Positions 26,975 through 35,524 of a DNA stretch of 64,000 bases are shown piece by piece. The stretch comes from Ruegeria sp. HKCCD4315. GTDB lineage: Bacteria > Pseudomonadota > Alphaproteobacteria > Rhodobacterales > Rhodobacteraceae. Each line of letters begins with the position of its first letter. The stretch's first letter is position 1. A program made the position numbers and the translations under genes. The notes below the pieces were generated by a model. It was given only the letters and a program-made list of their open reading frames with translations, made no database searches and was not told the DNA's origin. The DNA is taken from positions 3,471,001 through 3,535,000 of the forward strand of contig NZ_WVRN01000001.1 of NCBI RefSeq assembly GCF_013112245.1. The letters run 5' to 3'.

Positions 26975-27081
26975 CTGTGACCAGGACGGTCAGAACCAGA
27001 CATTTCCATACGCGTGTGGTGAGTAGGGAGCACGCGGGGGTAGGGAAGGTTCTGCACCGTCAGAACCTTCCCTTATTTATT
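26975..27081 (+). ncRNA. Candidate small RNA gene
   Basis: No open frame occupies this gap, yet it ends in a strong terminator-like hairpin (27043-27072, 12-bp perfect stem GGGAAGGTTCTG, then TTATTTATT) whose T-rich tail is on the plus strand. The previous plus-strand gene already has its own terminator at 26882-26909, so this one needs another transcript. Two smaller hairpins lie upstream in the interval: GACC/GGTC near 26980 and CGCGTG/CACGCG at 27011-27036. A promoter-like TTGAAC (26941-26946) with TAAGTT 18 bases later would start a transcript near 26975. I match it to no known RNA family. Confidence 0.35.
27043..27081 (+). terminator. Strong hairpin with plus-strand T-rich tail
   Basis: GGGAAGGTTCTG (27043-27054) and CAGAACCTTCCC (27061-27072) form a perfect 12-bp stem with loop CACCGT, followed by TTATTTATT. 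It abuts the 3' end of the minus-strand gene at 27080 and could also stabilise that message. Confidence 0.7.
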
Positions 27082-28255
27082 ACCTAAGCTCATTGAGTAT
27101 GCGGTCTATAAAGGTCTCGAAGCTTGTCGGTTGCCGGTCTGACTCGCGGCTTACCCCTCCACCCGAGCCAGCCAGATAGACTTCAATGCGTCCAGGGCGT
27201 GTTTTGCTGCCAGAACCTGTGAAGTCCCGCGCAATACCACCCAAAGCCTTGGCAGCAAGATCGGCGTTCTCGGCGTCTGCGGGGTGATAATACCGCACCT
27301 GAGTTTCTCTGATCCGATAGCCTACGCGCGCCGTCGCAACCACATTCGCCTGGCTTTCGTTCAATAGTTCGAATGCCCGGTCGCTGGTGTCTTGCGAAAC
27401 CCGTGCCGGAACGAACAGTGACACTTCAAGGTCGATCGAAGGTTTAGCGGGTTGAAGTGGTTTTACCTCAGAGTAATTTGGAGTCGCTGATTGCGTGATC
27501 TCTTTGGGCAATGGGTCGAAGACTGCTTGTGTCGGCTGCAAAGAACTACGCTTTTTCAGCAGGCCGGAATCGGGATATGGCGGCGCAACGGGAACTGAAA
27601 ATGACACCGGTTTGGCAAGCGTTTCCGGATCCTCCAAAACAGGTTCAAGTGAGGCGGGAAGAAACACAATTGGCGGGGCAAGTGACGCTTCGGTTTCTTG
27701 CAGTGGTGTTTCATCAATTTCAATGGGAGGCGGAACTGGCTTTTTCTCAAGAATCGGAGCTTGGATTTCTTCTTCAAGCGCGGGCGCAGCAGGATCCTCT
27801 GGAATTTGTTCGGTTGATGCCGCTGTAGGCGAAAGTGTTTCGTCCAATGCAGGTTCGTCGCCAGGATCATTCGACTGCACGACGGAGTTTTTGGGCGTGG
27901 ACTGTTGGGCTTCAATCAGCTTTGTTCCTGCCCAATGCAGCAAAGCCCCACATAACAGAGCCGCCACAATAATTGGGATTCGGCTTTTCGAAGGCGGTTT
28001 GCTGACAGGTTCATCCAGGTGGAGTGAGCGCACCCGTTCGGACACGATCTCGTCGATCTCAGTGTCATCTGTTGGCGGTAGAAGGTCTGTCTCAGTTGGT
28101 TTCAAGCGCGGTGGTTCGCGCGCTTCGACCTTTCCATCAGCCAGCGCGTTTGCACGCTTTTCGCGCGCCTCTTTCAGGCGCGCTTCCCAGGTTTTTGTGT
28201 TCTTCGCAGCGACGGCGTCTTCGAGAATCCCACTGCCGCCTTTAACGTCAGACAT
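27080..28255 (-). CDS. Single-pass membrane protein with Pro/Glu-rich linker, unknown function
   Basis: A 391-residue protein. A charged N-terminal cytoplasmic region (about 1-100, with the helical KTWEARLKEAREKRANALAD segment) precedes one transmembrane helix near residue 115 (IPIIVAALLCGALLHWAG). A long disordered linker rich in proline, glutamate and alanine follows. The compact C-terminal domain of about 110 residues contains VRYYHPADAENADLAAKALGG and RPGRIEVYLAGS. That domain resembles periplasmic modules recurring in roseobacter membrane proteins, but I cannot name it. The architecture suggests an envelope-spanning adaptor. Function unknown. Confidence 0.65.
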   Translation of the reverse strand: MSDVKGGSGILEDAVAAKNTKTWEARLKEAREKRANALADGKVEAREPPRLKPTETDLLPPTDDTEIDEIVSERVRSLHLDEPVSKPPSKSRIPIIVAALLCGALLHWAGTKLIEAQQSTPKNSVVQSNDPGDEPALDETLSPTAASTEQIPEDPAAPALEEEIQAPILEKKPVPPPIEIDETPLQETEASLAPPIVFLPASLEPVLEDPETLAKPVSFSVPVAPPYPDSGLLKKRSSLQPTQAVFDPLPKEITQSATPNYSEVKPLQPAKPSIDLEVSLFVPARVSQDTSDRAFELLNESQANVVATARVGYRIRETQVRYYHPADAENADLAAKALGGIARDFTGSGSKTRPGRIEVYLAGSGGGVSRESDRQPTSFETFIDRILNELR

Positions 28256-28417
28256 GGGGTCACACTTTCAAGAAAGACCGAATTTTATTCGAACACCACC
28301 AAGCGTCTGCGATTACAAAAAACAGCAGATGGCAAGCCCCCACCCGGCGAAGCCCAGAGAAACATAGCATTTTGTCGAGCGCTTGAGAAGTTTTACGCCA
28401 GACACAAGGTTTGCACG

Positions 28418-28840
28418 TCAATCAGGCTGCGTGTCGCCCAATGCGCAAATCACCTTCCATTCGTCCTCAGTCACCGGCTGCACCGACAAGCGCGAGTTCT
28501 TGACTAGCACCATTTCAGCTAGACGTTCGTCCCCCTTGATCTGGTCCAGCGTCACCGGTTTGGCAAAGGGACGAACTGCCTTGATGTCCACGCATTCCCA
28601 TCGATCATCATCGGTGGTGCTATCTGGATGAGCTTCGGCGCAGACCTCGACGATGCCTACCACTGATTTGTCTTTTTGCGAGTGGTAAAAGAACCCGCGA
28701 TCCCCAACGGCCATCTGCCGCATGAAATTGCGCGCCTGATAGTTTCGCACGCCATCCCATTCCTCGCCGCTATCCCCTTTTGCGGATTGCTGGTTCCAGC
28801 TCCAGGTTGAAGGTTCGGACTTGAACAGCCAATACGCCAT
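28418..28840 (-). CDS. EVE domain protein
   Basis: A 140-residue protein consisting of one EVE domain (PUA-like fold). It starts MAYWLFKSEPSTWSW and contains WDGVRNYQARNFMR, GDRGFFYHSQ and the C-terminal LVKNSRLSVQPVTEDEW, all typical. EVE domains recognise modified bases in DNA or RNA; free-standing bacterial versions are conserved but not well characterised. The start at 28840 overlaps the YciI stop as TGATG, so it is the last gene of the tsaD-gpsA-yciI-EVE operon. Confidence 0.9.
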   Translation of the reverse strand: MAYWLFKSEPSTWSWNQQSAKGDSGEEWDGVRNYQARNFMRQMAVGDRGFFYHSQKDKSVVGIVEVCAEAHPDSTTDDDRWECVDIKAVRPFAKPVTLDQIKGDERLAEMVLVKNSRLSVQPVTEDEWKVICALGDTQPD

Positions 28841-29109
28841 CAGCCGATCACCTTTTTCCATGGAATCAGCTCAACCGATTGAAACAACCCCGCCTTGGCA
28901 TAGGGGTCATTGTCGGCCCAGGTCTGCGCGGCGGCGGTATCGGCGACGTCCAAAATGATCAACGACCCGATCATAGCATCACCATTCAACAGGGGCCCCG
29001 CCTGAGAAACCACGCCCGTCTCTTCGATATAAGCTAGGTGAGCGGCGCGGTTGTCCAGCCTGGTTTGCTGCGCGTCGGGCTTGTCTTTGGCGATGAGAGC
29101 GATCAGCAT
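28840..29109 (-). CDS. YciI family protein
   Basis: An 89-residue protein with the YciI/YCII-related ferredoxin-like fold. The histidine and aspartate that form the putative active site lie in RAAHLAYIEE and DNDPYAKAGLF. Family members are small dimeric proteins, some with dehydrochlorinase-like activity, mostly unknown. A GGAGGAAT ribosome-binding site precedes the ATG. It lies directly next to gpsA and overlaps the EVE gene, an arrangement common in Rhodobacterales. Confidence 0.88.
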   Translation of the reverse strand: MLIALIAKDKPDAQQTRLDNRAAHLAYIEETGVVSQAGPLLNGDAMIGSLIILDVADTAAAQTWADNDPYAKAGLFQSVELIPWKKVIG

Positions 29110-30072
29110 TTATTCCTCCTTAAGGGGTCGATTGAGCAAGGTTTGAATGGCCTCAGACACACTGTATGCACCGTGGCTCAGATCCGCCACCGTAGTGCTG
29201 ATAGGCATGTCCAACCCTTCTTTTTCAGCGATGTCCGACATGGCGCGCGCTGTGGCGACACCTTCGACTGTCGTCTGGCTGTCAAAACTCTGGTTTAGAC
29301 CCAAACTCAGGCCAAAACGGTAATTTCGCGACAAGTCAGACGAACAGGTCAGAACAAGGTCACCCAGTCCCGACAATCCCATCAGAGTATCAGGGCGCGC
29401 GCCCCGGGCCGTGGCGAATCGCTGCATCTCAACAAAGCCGCGGGTCAGCAATGCCGCGCGCGCACTGTCGCCCAATCCGGCCCCCATTGTCGCGCCGCAT
29501 GCGATGGCCATAACGTTTTTTAGCGCACCGCCTAGCTCGGCCCCAACCGTGTCGGTCGTGCGATAAAGACGAAGATTTGTCGTTGTTAGTTCGGCTTGCA
29601 GCGTTTTGCCGATCTGGGCATCTGCACATGCCAGTGTCAGCGCAGTTGGCAGGCCGCGTGCGATGTCGTCAGCAAAGCTGGGCCCGGTCAGCAGCGCGAT
29701 GTTGGCATTTGGTACAACGCTTTCAATCACGGCTATCGGTCCGAGGCCCGTGGACAATTCGATCCCTTTGCAGCAGGCAACCAGTGTTTTGCCCTGCAAC
29801 AAGGGTGCATGATCCGTCAAAGCCTGTCGCAGTTTCTGCATCGGCACAGCCAGAAGAAGTGTATCTGCTGTGCACGCTTCCTGTATATCTGCCGTAGCGG
29901 CAATGTTTGGCGGCAAGGTTACACCGGGCAGGCGGGCCTCGTTTCTTCGTGCCTCTTGCATTTGTCGCGCTTGGTTTTCGTCACGCGACCACAGCGTAAC
30001 CTGCCCATTGCCCGCCAATGAAATCGCCAGTGCGGTTCCAAATGCGCCAGAGCCCAGGACAGAAATGCTCAT
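29110..30072 (-). CDS. gpsA: Glycerol-3-phosphate dehydrogenase [NAD(P)+]
   Basis: A 320-residue cytoplasmic enzyme that reduces dihydroxyacetone phosphate to sn-glycerol-3-phosphate for phospholipid synthesis. The start at 30072 overlaps the tsaD stop as ATGA; a much longer in-frame extension lies antisense inside tsaD and is not real. The N-terminal Rossmann motif is [12 protein letters not shown], and the catalytic region includes [12 protein letters not shown] and the [20 protein letters not shown] signature. Length is standard. Confidence 0.95.
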   Translation of the reverse strand: MSISVLGSGAFGTALAISLAGNGQVTLWSRDENQARQMQEARRNEARLPGVTLPPNIAATADIQEACTADTLLLAVPMQKLRQALTDHAPLLQGKTLVACCKGIELSTGLGPIAVIESVVPNANIALLTGPSFADDIARGLPTALTLACADAQIGKTLQAELTTTNLRLYRTTDTVGAELGGALKNVMAIACGATMGAGLGDSARAALLTRGFVEMQRFATARGARPDTLMGLSGLGDLVLTCSSDLSRNYRFGLSLGLNQSFDSQTTVEGVATARAMSDIAEKEGLDMPISTTVADLSHGAYSVSEAIQTLLNRPLKEE

Positions 30073-31166
30073 GCCTTGGCCCCTTTCTTGCCACTGCCCA
30101 GCATTGCGGGGCTGCGCTGATCCAGAGGCCAACGGGGACGTGCGGTCAGGTCCAGACCGTCGCGCGCGCCGGTGCGAAAACGCTCCAGCCCGGCATAGGC
30201 GATCATGGCGGCGTTGTCTGTGCACAAGGGCAGCGGCGGGGCCGTGAATCGCGTGCCTTTTTCCGCACAAACAGTCTCTAACGCAGCTCGAATAGCCGAA
30301 TTTGCCGCGACGCCTCCGGCAACGGCGATGACGGGTTCGGAAGGGTTGAGGACCAGATACTGGTCCATCGCGCGTCGGGTTTTCTCGGCCAAGGTGTCCA
30401 CAATCGCTTGTTGGAATCCGGCGCATAAATCCGCGCGGTCCTGACGGGTCAGCCCGCCCTTTTCGGCAACGATCTGGTCGCGCATCCGCATCAAAGCCGT
30501 TTTCAACCCCGAGAAGGACAGATCGCAACCGGGCCGGTCCAGCAGCGGCCGGGGAAAGCGAAAGCGTTTGGGATCCCCTGCGCGGGCCTCAGCTTCAACA
30601 GACGGACCACCGGGTTGTGGCAGGCCCAGAAGGCGCGCTGTTTTGTCGAAGGCTTCTCCGGGCGCGTCATCAATTGTGCCGCCAAGGCGCGTGAATTGCT
30701 CGGGTCCGTGAGCAATCAGGTATTGGCAATGGCCGCCAGAGACCAGAAGCATCAAATAGGGAAAGCTGATCCCGTCTGTCAGGCGCGGTGTCAGCGCGTG
30801 CCCGGCAAGGTGATTGACGCCTATCAGGGGCAAACCGGTCGCGGCACTCAGCCCTTTGGCGCACATGACGCCAGACATGACGCCGCCTATCAGGCCAGGG
30901 CCCGCTGTGACGGCTATGGCATCCATATCGCGCAGATCAAGGTCAGCGGCCTCCAGCGCTTGTTTTACGCAGATGTCCAGCTTTTCCGCATGCGCACGCG
31001 CGGCGATTTCGGGCACAACACCGCCATAGGCGCTGTGCAGATCGGTTTGACCATGTACCACCGACGACAGGATTTCAGCATGCGCGCCTTCGGTTTGGCG
31101 CACAACGGCGGCAGCCGTGTCGTCACAGCTACTTTCCAAACCCAGCACGGTAAGTGTTTGCACCAT
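30069..31166 (-). CDS. tsaD: tRNA N6-adenosine threonylcarbamoyltransferase TsaD
   Basis: A protein of about 365 residues from the ATG at 31166; an upstream start at 31187 would add seven residues. It transfers the threonylcarbamoyl group to A37 of tRNAs. The ASKHA-fold motifs are clear: [15 protein letters not shown] at the start, metal-binding histidines in the [12 protein letters not shown] and VNHLAGHA segments, and [20 protein letters not shown] and [12 protein letters not shown] complete the site. It heads a minus-strand operon with gpsA, yciI and EVE and is divergent from hemD. Its partner tsaE is 14 kb away. Confidence 0.95.
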   Translation of the reverse strand: MVQTLTVLGLESSCDDTAAAVVRQTEGAHAEILSSVVHGQTDLHSAYGGVVPEIAARAHAEKLDICVKQALEAADLDLRDMDAIAVTAGPGLIGGVMSGVMCAKGLSAATGLPLIGVNHLAGHALTPRLTDGISFPYLMLLVSGGHCQYLIAHGPEQFTRLGGTIDDAPGEAFDKTARLLGLPQPGGPSVEAEARAGDPKRFRFPRPLLDRPGCDLSFSGLKTALMRMRDQIVAEKGGLTRQDRADLCAGFQQAIVDTLAEKTRRAMDQYLVLNPSEPVIAVAGGVAANSAIRAALETVCAEKGTRFTAPPLPLCTDNAAMIAYAGLERFRTGARDGLDLTARPRWPLDQRSPAMLGSGKKGAKA

Positions 31167-31265
31167 CACCCTGATCCGTTGCATCATGTCATCAACGGCG
31201 GGGTATCACCCTGCGCGGATGCAAACAATCCTCAAGGGCCAAGGCGCCATACGTTGTATTTGTTG

Positions 31266-31979
31266 ATGACCCGCCCGCGTGCAGCCTCGAAACGGTTTGT
31301 CGCGCAGTTGCCAACCCGCGTCAGATCCCGGGTTCAGGTTATCTATTCTCCTATTCTCGAGATCCGACCCTTGAGCGTCGCGGTCGAAACAGAGGGAGTG
31401 AAGGGCCTGATTTTCACCTCGGCCAACGCGGTGAATGCGGCGGCTTCCAAAGGTGTTGATCGCACGTTGCCTGCTTATTGCGTCGGTCCGTCGACGACCG
31501 GGACCGCCAAAGGTTACGGCTGGCAGGCCGAGATGGTTGGGGCCGCAGCCGAAGAGCTTGTGGGATATTTGCTGAAGAATCGGCCCGACAGCCCTTTGTT
31601 GCATTTACGGGGCGAGCACACTCGCGGCAATATCGCGGCTCGACTTACCGAATCCGGTCTGACTGTGCGCGAGCAGCCGGTTTATCAGCAGCTTCTGTTG
31701 CCGCTAACACCCGAGGCGGCAGACGCCGCAGACCGAAATTTGCCAGTCATCGCCCCATTATTTTCGCCGCGCACGGCGCGACATTTTGCCGATATTTGGT
31801 CCGGCTCAGCGCCGCTTTGGCTTGCCGCAATCAGTCAGGCAACGGCCGATCCCCTTTATTCCATGGACTATGCGCACCTAAAGATCGCCAAAGCGCCGAC
31901 ACCCAAGAAAATGCGTAAGGCAGTTAAAAAGCTTGTAAAACATGTGTTGCGGGTTGAGGGAGGCGAGGTCCCCGATTAA
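31266..31979 (+). CDS. hemD: Uroporphyrinogen-III synthase
   Basis: A protein of about 237 residues from the ATG at 31266, beginning MTRPRAASKRFVAQL as HemD proteins do. Conserved HemD segments include GLIFTSANAV, YCVGPSTTGTA, LLHLRGEHTRGN and PLFSPRTARHF. It closes and rearranges hydroxymethylbilane to uroporphyrinogen III. HemD sequences diverge strongly, so neighbours matter: the Mic60 and hemY genes follow on the same strand in the order known from alphaproteobacteria. The C-terminal lysine-rich tail (KKMRKAVKKLVKHVLR) is unusual but plausible. Confidence 0.88.
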   Translation: MTRPRAASKRFVAQLPTRVRSRVQVIYSPILEIRPLSVAVETEGVKGLIFTSANAVNAAASKGVDRTLPAYCVGPSTTGTAKGYGWQAEMVGAAAEELVGYLLKNRPDSPLLHLRGEHTRGNIAARLTESGLTVREQPVYQQLLLPLTPEAADAADRNLPVIAPLFSPRTARHFADIWSGSAPLWLAAISQATADPLYSMDYAHLKIAKAPTPKKMRKAVKKLVKHVLRVEGGEVPD

Positions 31980-32033
31980 CTTAACTTGGGCTGTTATTCA
32001 TCTGAATTTGGATTCGATAAGGGGAATATTGCG

Positions 32034-33435
32034 GTGGCTGGTAAGAAGAAATCCGAGGAAAAGCCGGTGGAAGACCCCAAGGCAGACGACGTTGTTGAAT
32101 CCGAGCTGCAACAGGAAGATACGCCTGTTGACCCCGATGAACCTGTAGCAGAAGACCTTTCCGAAGCCGAAGCCGAAGCCGAAGCCGAAGCCGAAGCCGA
32201 AGCCGAAGCCGAAGCCGAAGCCGAAGCCGAAGCCGAAGCCGAAGCCGAAGCCGAAGCCGAAGCCGAAGCCGAAGCCGAAGCCGAAGCCGAAGCCGAAGCC
32301 GAAGCCGAAAGCCGAAGCCGAAGCCGAAGCCGAAGCCGAAGCCGAAGCCGAAGCCGAAGCCGAAGCCGAAGCCGAAGCCGAAGCCGAAGCCGAAGCCGAA
32401 GCCGAAGTACCGCCGGAAGATACCGCTCCGGTCAAAGAAAAAACTGTCGAGCGTGTGGTGGAAAAGCGCGGTGGATTTGTGCCCGCTTTGCTGGGCGGTG
32501 CTGTCGCCGCTGTAGTCGGATTTGCGCTGGGCAATGGTGGGCTGTTACCGGGTGGAACCGACAACTCGGACGCTCTGGCGGCACTGGAATCGAAACTGGC
32601 GGATCAGTCGGATCAGATTGCGAAGCTGTCTCAGACGCTGGCAAACACTCCAGACGTTTCTGGTCTGACCGATCAGGTCAAAGCCCTGTCTGACAAGCTG
32701 GCACCGGTCGAAGGTGACCTGAACGCGGTCAAATCATCAGTTGATGCGCTGTCCGGTCAGGTCACGCCTTTATCGGAACGGATCGCAACGCTTGAGAAAG
32801 CCCCAATCGAAGCCAACGCATCACCCGAGGCCACTGCCGCATTTGAGGCTGAGCTGAAAAAGCTTCAGGATTCGCTGGCGGCGCAACGGGCTGAGGTCGA
32901 AAAGATGGTGTCGGACGCGCAAGCGCTCGAGGCGAAAGCATCTGCCGAAGCTCAGACGGCATCAAATGCTGCGGTTCTGTCTCGTGTGCATGGGCAGTTG
33001 GATGCGGGCCAACCCTATTCCGAACTGGTTGCGGAATTGAAGGCGGGTGGTGTCGATGTGCCTGACGCATTGAGCGCGCCGGCTGACAAAGGTGTGGAAA
33101 CCTTGTCGTCACTTCGGGCTTCTTTTGAGCCAGCAGCCCGAAATGCTTTGGCAAACGCGCGTGATGCGGACAAGGGCACCGGCCTGATTGCCTTTTTGCA
33201 ACGGCAAACGGGTGCGCGTTCGGTCACGCCACAAGAAGGGGATGGGCCGGACGCCGTTCTGTCGCGCGCTCAGGCTGCGCTGGCGGACGGAGACCTGTCC
33301 AAAGCGTTGAGCGAGCTGAAATCACTTCCCGAAGCGGCGCAGACCGCGATGGCCGATTGGGAGCAGGCGGCTCAGACACGGGTCGCTGCCGTCGATGCGG
33401 CGAATACTTTGGCTTCTGGCCTGAACTCGAACTGA
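32034..33435 (+). CDS. Alphaproteobacterial Mic60/mitofilin-like protein, frame broken in a hexamer repeat
   Basis: The gene starts at a GTG (32034) with an AGGGGA ribosome-binding site and reads AGKKKSEEKPVED into an alternating Glu-Ala tract. At 32310 one extra A (GAAA) shifts the frame: the first frame then reads Ser-Arg repeats and stops at 32693, while the continuing protein lies in the +1 frame. Removing that A gives about 466 residues: acidic N-terminus, 81-residue Glu-Ala tract, one transmembrane helix (LLGGAVAAVVGFALGNGG), a long coiled coil, and the C-terminal mitofilin domain (ALSELKSLPEAAQ). Bacterial Mic60 shapes inner-membrane folds and is encoded beside hemY. It is either a real frameshift or a sequencing error. 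Confidence 0.85.
32161..32406 (+). repeat. GAAGCC hexanucleotide tandem array
   Basis: From 32163 to 32309 the sequence is 24 perfect GAAGCC units plus GAA, then one extra A at 32310, then 16 perfect GCCGAA units to 32406. There are about 41 units with no other interruption, all using the same two codons. This purity points to recent slippage expansion, and the array should vary in copy number between strains. A multiple of six cannot change the frame; only the single A does. Confidence 0.97.
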
Positions 33436-33445
33436 AGGACCTGCC

Positions 33446-34939
33446 ATGCTGTGGTCACTGTTTAAGATCCTCGTTTTTGTTGCGATTATTGGCCTGCTGG
33501 CGCTGGGCGGTCAGTTCCTGATGCAAACCAGCGGTGGGGTGCAGATCACCGTTGCGGGCACGGAATTCACGCTTGGGCCATTGCAGTCCGTGATTGCGCT
33601 GGGCGTGCTGGTATTTGCGGTTTGGCTGTTCTTCAAACTGCTCAGCCTTTTGGTTGCCACGCTTAAGTTCCTCAACGGCGATGAAACGGCCCTGTCGCGA
33701 TATTTCGACCGCAGCCGCGAACAGCGCGGGTATCAGGCGTTGTCGGATGGTCTGATGGCACTGGCTTCGGGTGAGGGGCGCGCAGCAATGACCAAAGCCA
33801 ACAAGGCCGAGAAGCTGCTGAACAAGCCGGAACTGACAAATCTGTTGGTGGCGCAGGCGGCCGAGATGACGGGCGACACCAAGAAAGCGGCTGAAACCTA
33901 CAAGAAACTTGTCACCAACAACGCGACCCGTTTTGTCGGCGTACGCGGGATCATGAAGCAGAAGCTGGCTGAAGGTGATGATGAAACGGCCCGCAAGCTG
34001 GCCGAAAAGGCTTTGGCAATCAAACCGCGCCATGAAGAAACGCAAGACGTTTTGCTGAACCTGCAAACCAAGGCCCAGGACTGGGCCGGGGCACGCTCGA
34101 CCCTGTCTTCCAAATTGAAAGCGGGCTATCTGCCGCGAGACGTGTTCAAGCGCCGCGACGCGGTTTTGGCTTTGTCCGAAGCGAAGGATATTCTGAACGA
34201 AGATGCGAGCGTAGAACAGCAGGAACACGCGATCGAGGCCAATCGACTGTCACCTGATCTGGTGCCTGCCGCGGCCATGGCCGCCCGTGCTTACATCGCC
34301 AAAGGCAAACCCCGCCCCGCGACCAAGATTCTGAAAAAGGCTTGGGAGGCGCAACCTCATCCAGATTTGGCCCATGCCTTTGCCGAGATTGCGCCGGATG
34401 AAACGCCTGCGGAAAGGCTCAAGCGTTTTACCGCGCTGACCCGCATTCATCCCGAGAATTTGGAAACCCGTTTGATTCTTGCCGAGTTGAACATCGTAGC
34501 CGAAGATTTCCCTGAAGCCCGCCGTGCGCTGGGAGATGTGGTGGAAAAACAAGGAGATGCGCGTGCTTTCACGTTGATGGCCGCCATTGAGCGCGGCGAA
34601 GGTGCTACGGACGCTGTTGTACAGGGCTGGCTGGCAAAGGCGCTCAACGCACCGCGTGGTCCGCAGTGGGTGTGTGACAATTGTCATGACATCCAACCCG
34701 AATGGGCCCCGGTTTGCCAGAATTGCGGCAGCTTCGATACGCTCAGCTGGCAAACGCCCCAGACGCCCGAGATCGCAAGCGCGACCGGTGTTCACATGTT
34801 GCCACTGATCGTGGGTGCACTTGAAGACAAGACGGACGATCCGGAAGAGGCAGAGCCGCTGGACGAGACTGAAACGGTTGAAGCGACTGCGGAGCCCGTC
34901 GAAGTTGCAGAAGAGACCGAAGTTCAGAAACAGGCCTGA
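33446..34939 (+). CDS. hemY: HemY-like TPR membrane protein with C-terminal zinc ribbon
   Basis: A 497-residue protein with two N-terminal transmembrane helices (about residues 5-25 and 42-65) typical of the HemY N-terminal domain. TPR-like helical repeats follow to about residue 400, then a zinc ribbon with CDNC and CQNCG spaced 17 residues apart, and a Glu-rich tail. It lies 10 bases after the Mic60 gene. HemY is named from its hem-operon location; its biochemical role in heme synthesis is not settled. Anchor plus TPR plus rubredoxin-like knuckle is the architecture of LapB. Confidence 0.88.
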   Translation: MLWSLFKILVFVAIIGLLALGGQFLMQTSGGVQITVAGTEFTLGPLQSVIALGVLVFAVWLFFKLLSLLVATLKFLNGDETALSRYFDRSREQRGYQALSDGLMALASGEGRAAMTKANKAEKLLNKPELTNLLVAQAAEMTGDTKKAAETYKKLVTNNATRFVGVRGIMKQKLAEGDDETARKLAEKALAIKPRHEETQDVLLNLQTKAQDWAGARSTLSSKLKAGYLPRDVFKRRDAVLALSEAKDILNEDASVEQQEHAIEANRLSPDLVPAAAMAARAYIAKGKPRPATKILKKAWEAQPHPDLAHAFAEIAPDETPAERLKRFTALTRIHPENLETRLILAELNIVAEDFPEARRALGDVVEKQGDARAFTLMAAIERGEGATDAVVQGWLAKALNAPRGPQWVCDNCHDIQPEWAPVCQNCGSFDTLSWQTPQTPEIASATGVHMLPLIVGALEDKTDDPEEAEPLDETETVEATAEPVEVAEETEVQKQA

Positions 34940-35236
34940 GCCTGACTCAGACCAATTTGGTCATCACATCTGAATCAGTGTGCCTTTGAGCCTCCGGTCG
35001 CTGATCGGAGGCTTTTCTGCGTTGAAAGCTAGGGCGCAGTCAGCTCCTCCGAATTGCGAATACCTTGATCCGCTTCATTTTCGGACTTTTAGCGATGTGT
35101 TTAAGGGCAAGCCGTGACGTTTTGCTTTGCACCCGGAGCAGGGATCAGAACAGGACGCACAACGCAAACAGAGCTTAACGTAGACAGGCACGCTTTACCG
35201 CAACCGCGTTTATTTTCAGCATGTTAGGAAGAAATT
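34940..35236. other. Intergenic stretch, terminator then no recognised feature
   Basis: The hemY terminator occupies 34989-35018. From about 35020 to the tRNA gene I see no coding frame longer than a few dozen codons on either strand, no repeat and no recognisable RNA motif. Confidence 0.6.
34989..35018 (+). terminator. Rho-independent terminator of hemD-Mic60-hemY
   Basis: AGCCTCCG pairs with CGGAGGCT around a 9-base loop and is followed by TTTTCT, about 50 bases after the hemY stop. Confidence 0.8.
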
Positions 35237-35323
35237 TGGTGCCCAGGAGAGGACTCGAACCTCCACGTCCATACGGACACTAGCACCTGAAGCTAGCGCG
35301 TCTACCAATTCCGCCACCTGGGC
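35237..35323 (-). tRNA. tRNA-Leu (anticodon CAG)
   Basis: On the minus strand the acceptor stem GCCCAGG pairs with CCTGGGC, followed by discriminator A and an encoded CCA. The anticodon arm is CTAGC-TTCAGGT-GCTAG, giving anticodon CAG at 35287-35289 on the complement. A long variable arm (TGTCCGTATGGACG) marks it as a class II leucine tRNA, and the T-arm has GGTTCGAGTCC. It decodes CUG, the main leucine codon in this GC-rich genome. Confidence 0.97.
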
Positions 35324-35524
35324 AGGTGTCGTGAGGGGGCGTTTAAGCCCAGTGGCGGAGGGCGTCAACCAGATTCGCAGAGATTTTTGAAAGTTTTTTG
35401 AATTTGCTTCTAGGCCGCTGAATTGGCTCGGCGCATTTCACTCCTCACGCGGCGAATTAGCGCCTTGTTAGGAAGGCTTGCGGGCGTTAGGTCTAGGGCG
35501 CAATTTCTCAGCAGGAGCCCTCTC

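Noticed and set aside
29110..30528. A 472-residue reading of gpsA beginning inside tsaD
   Set aside because: The first 150 residues lie within the tsaD coding frame and have no domain; the ATG at 30072 overlaps the tsaD stop and gives the standard GpsA length.
32304..32316. Programmed ribosomal frameshift at GCCGAAAGCC in the Mic60 gene
   Set aside because: Restoring the protein needs a +1 shift at GAA-A with poor re-pairing of tRNA-Glu. Known AAAG-type motifs drive -1 shifts, which would lead to the wrong frame.
32161..32406. Tandem array considered as a CRISPR or structural repeat locus
   Set aside because: Units are 6 bases with no spacers and lie inside a coding frame, so it is a coding microsatellite.
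31998..32564. Minus-strand 188-residue frame of Gly-Phe and Ala-Ser repeats
   Set aside because: It is the reverse complement of the GAAGCC array; its low-complexity composition follows entirely from the repeat and it has no domain or ribosome-binding site.
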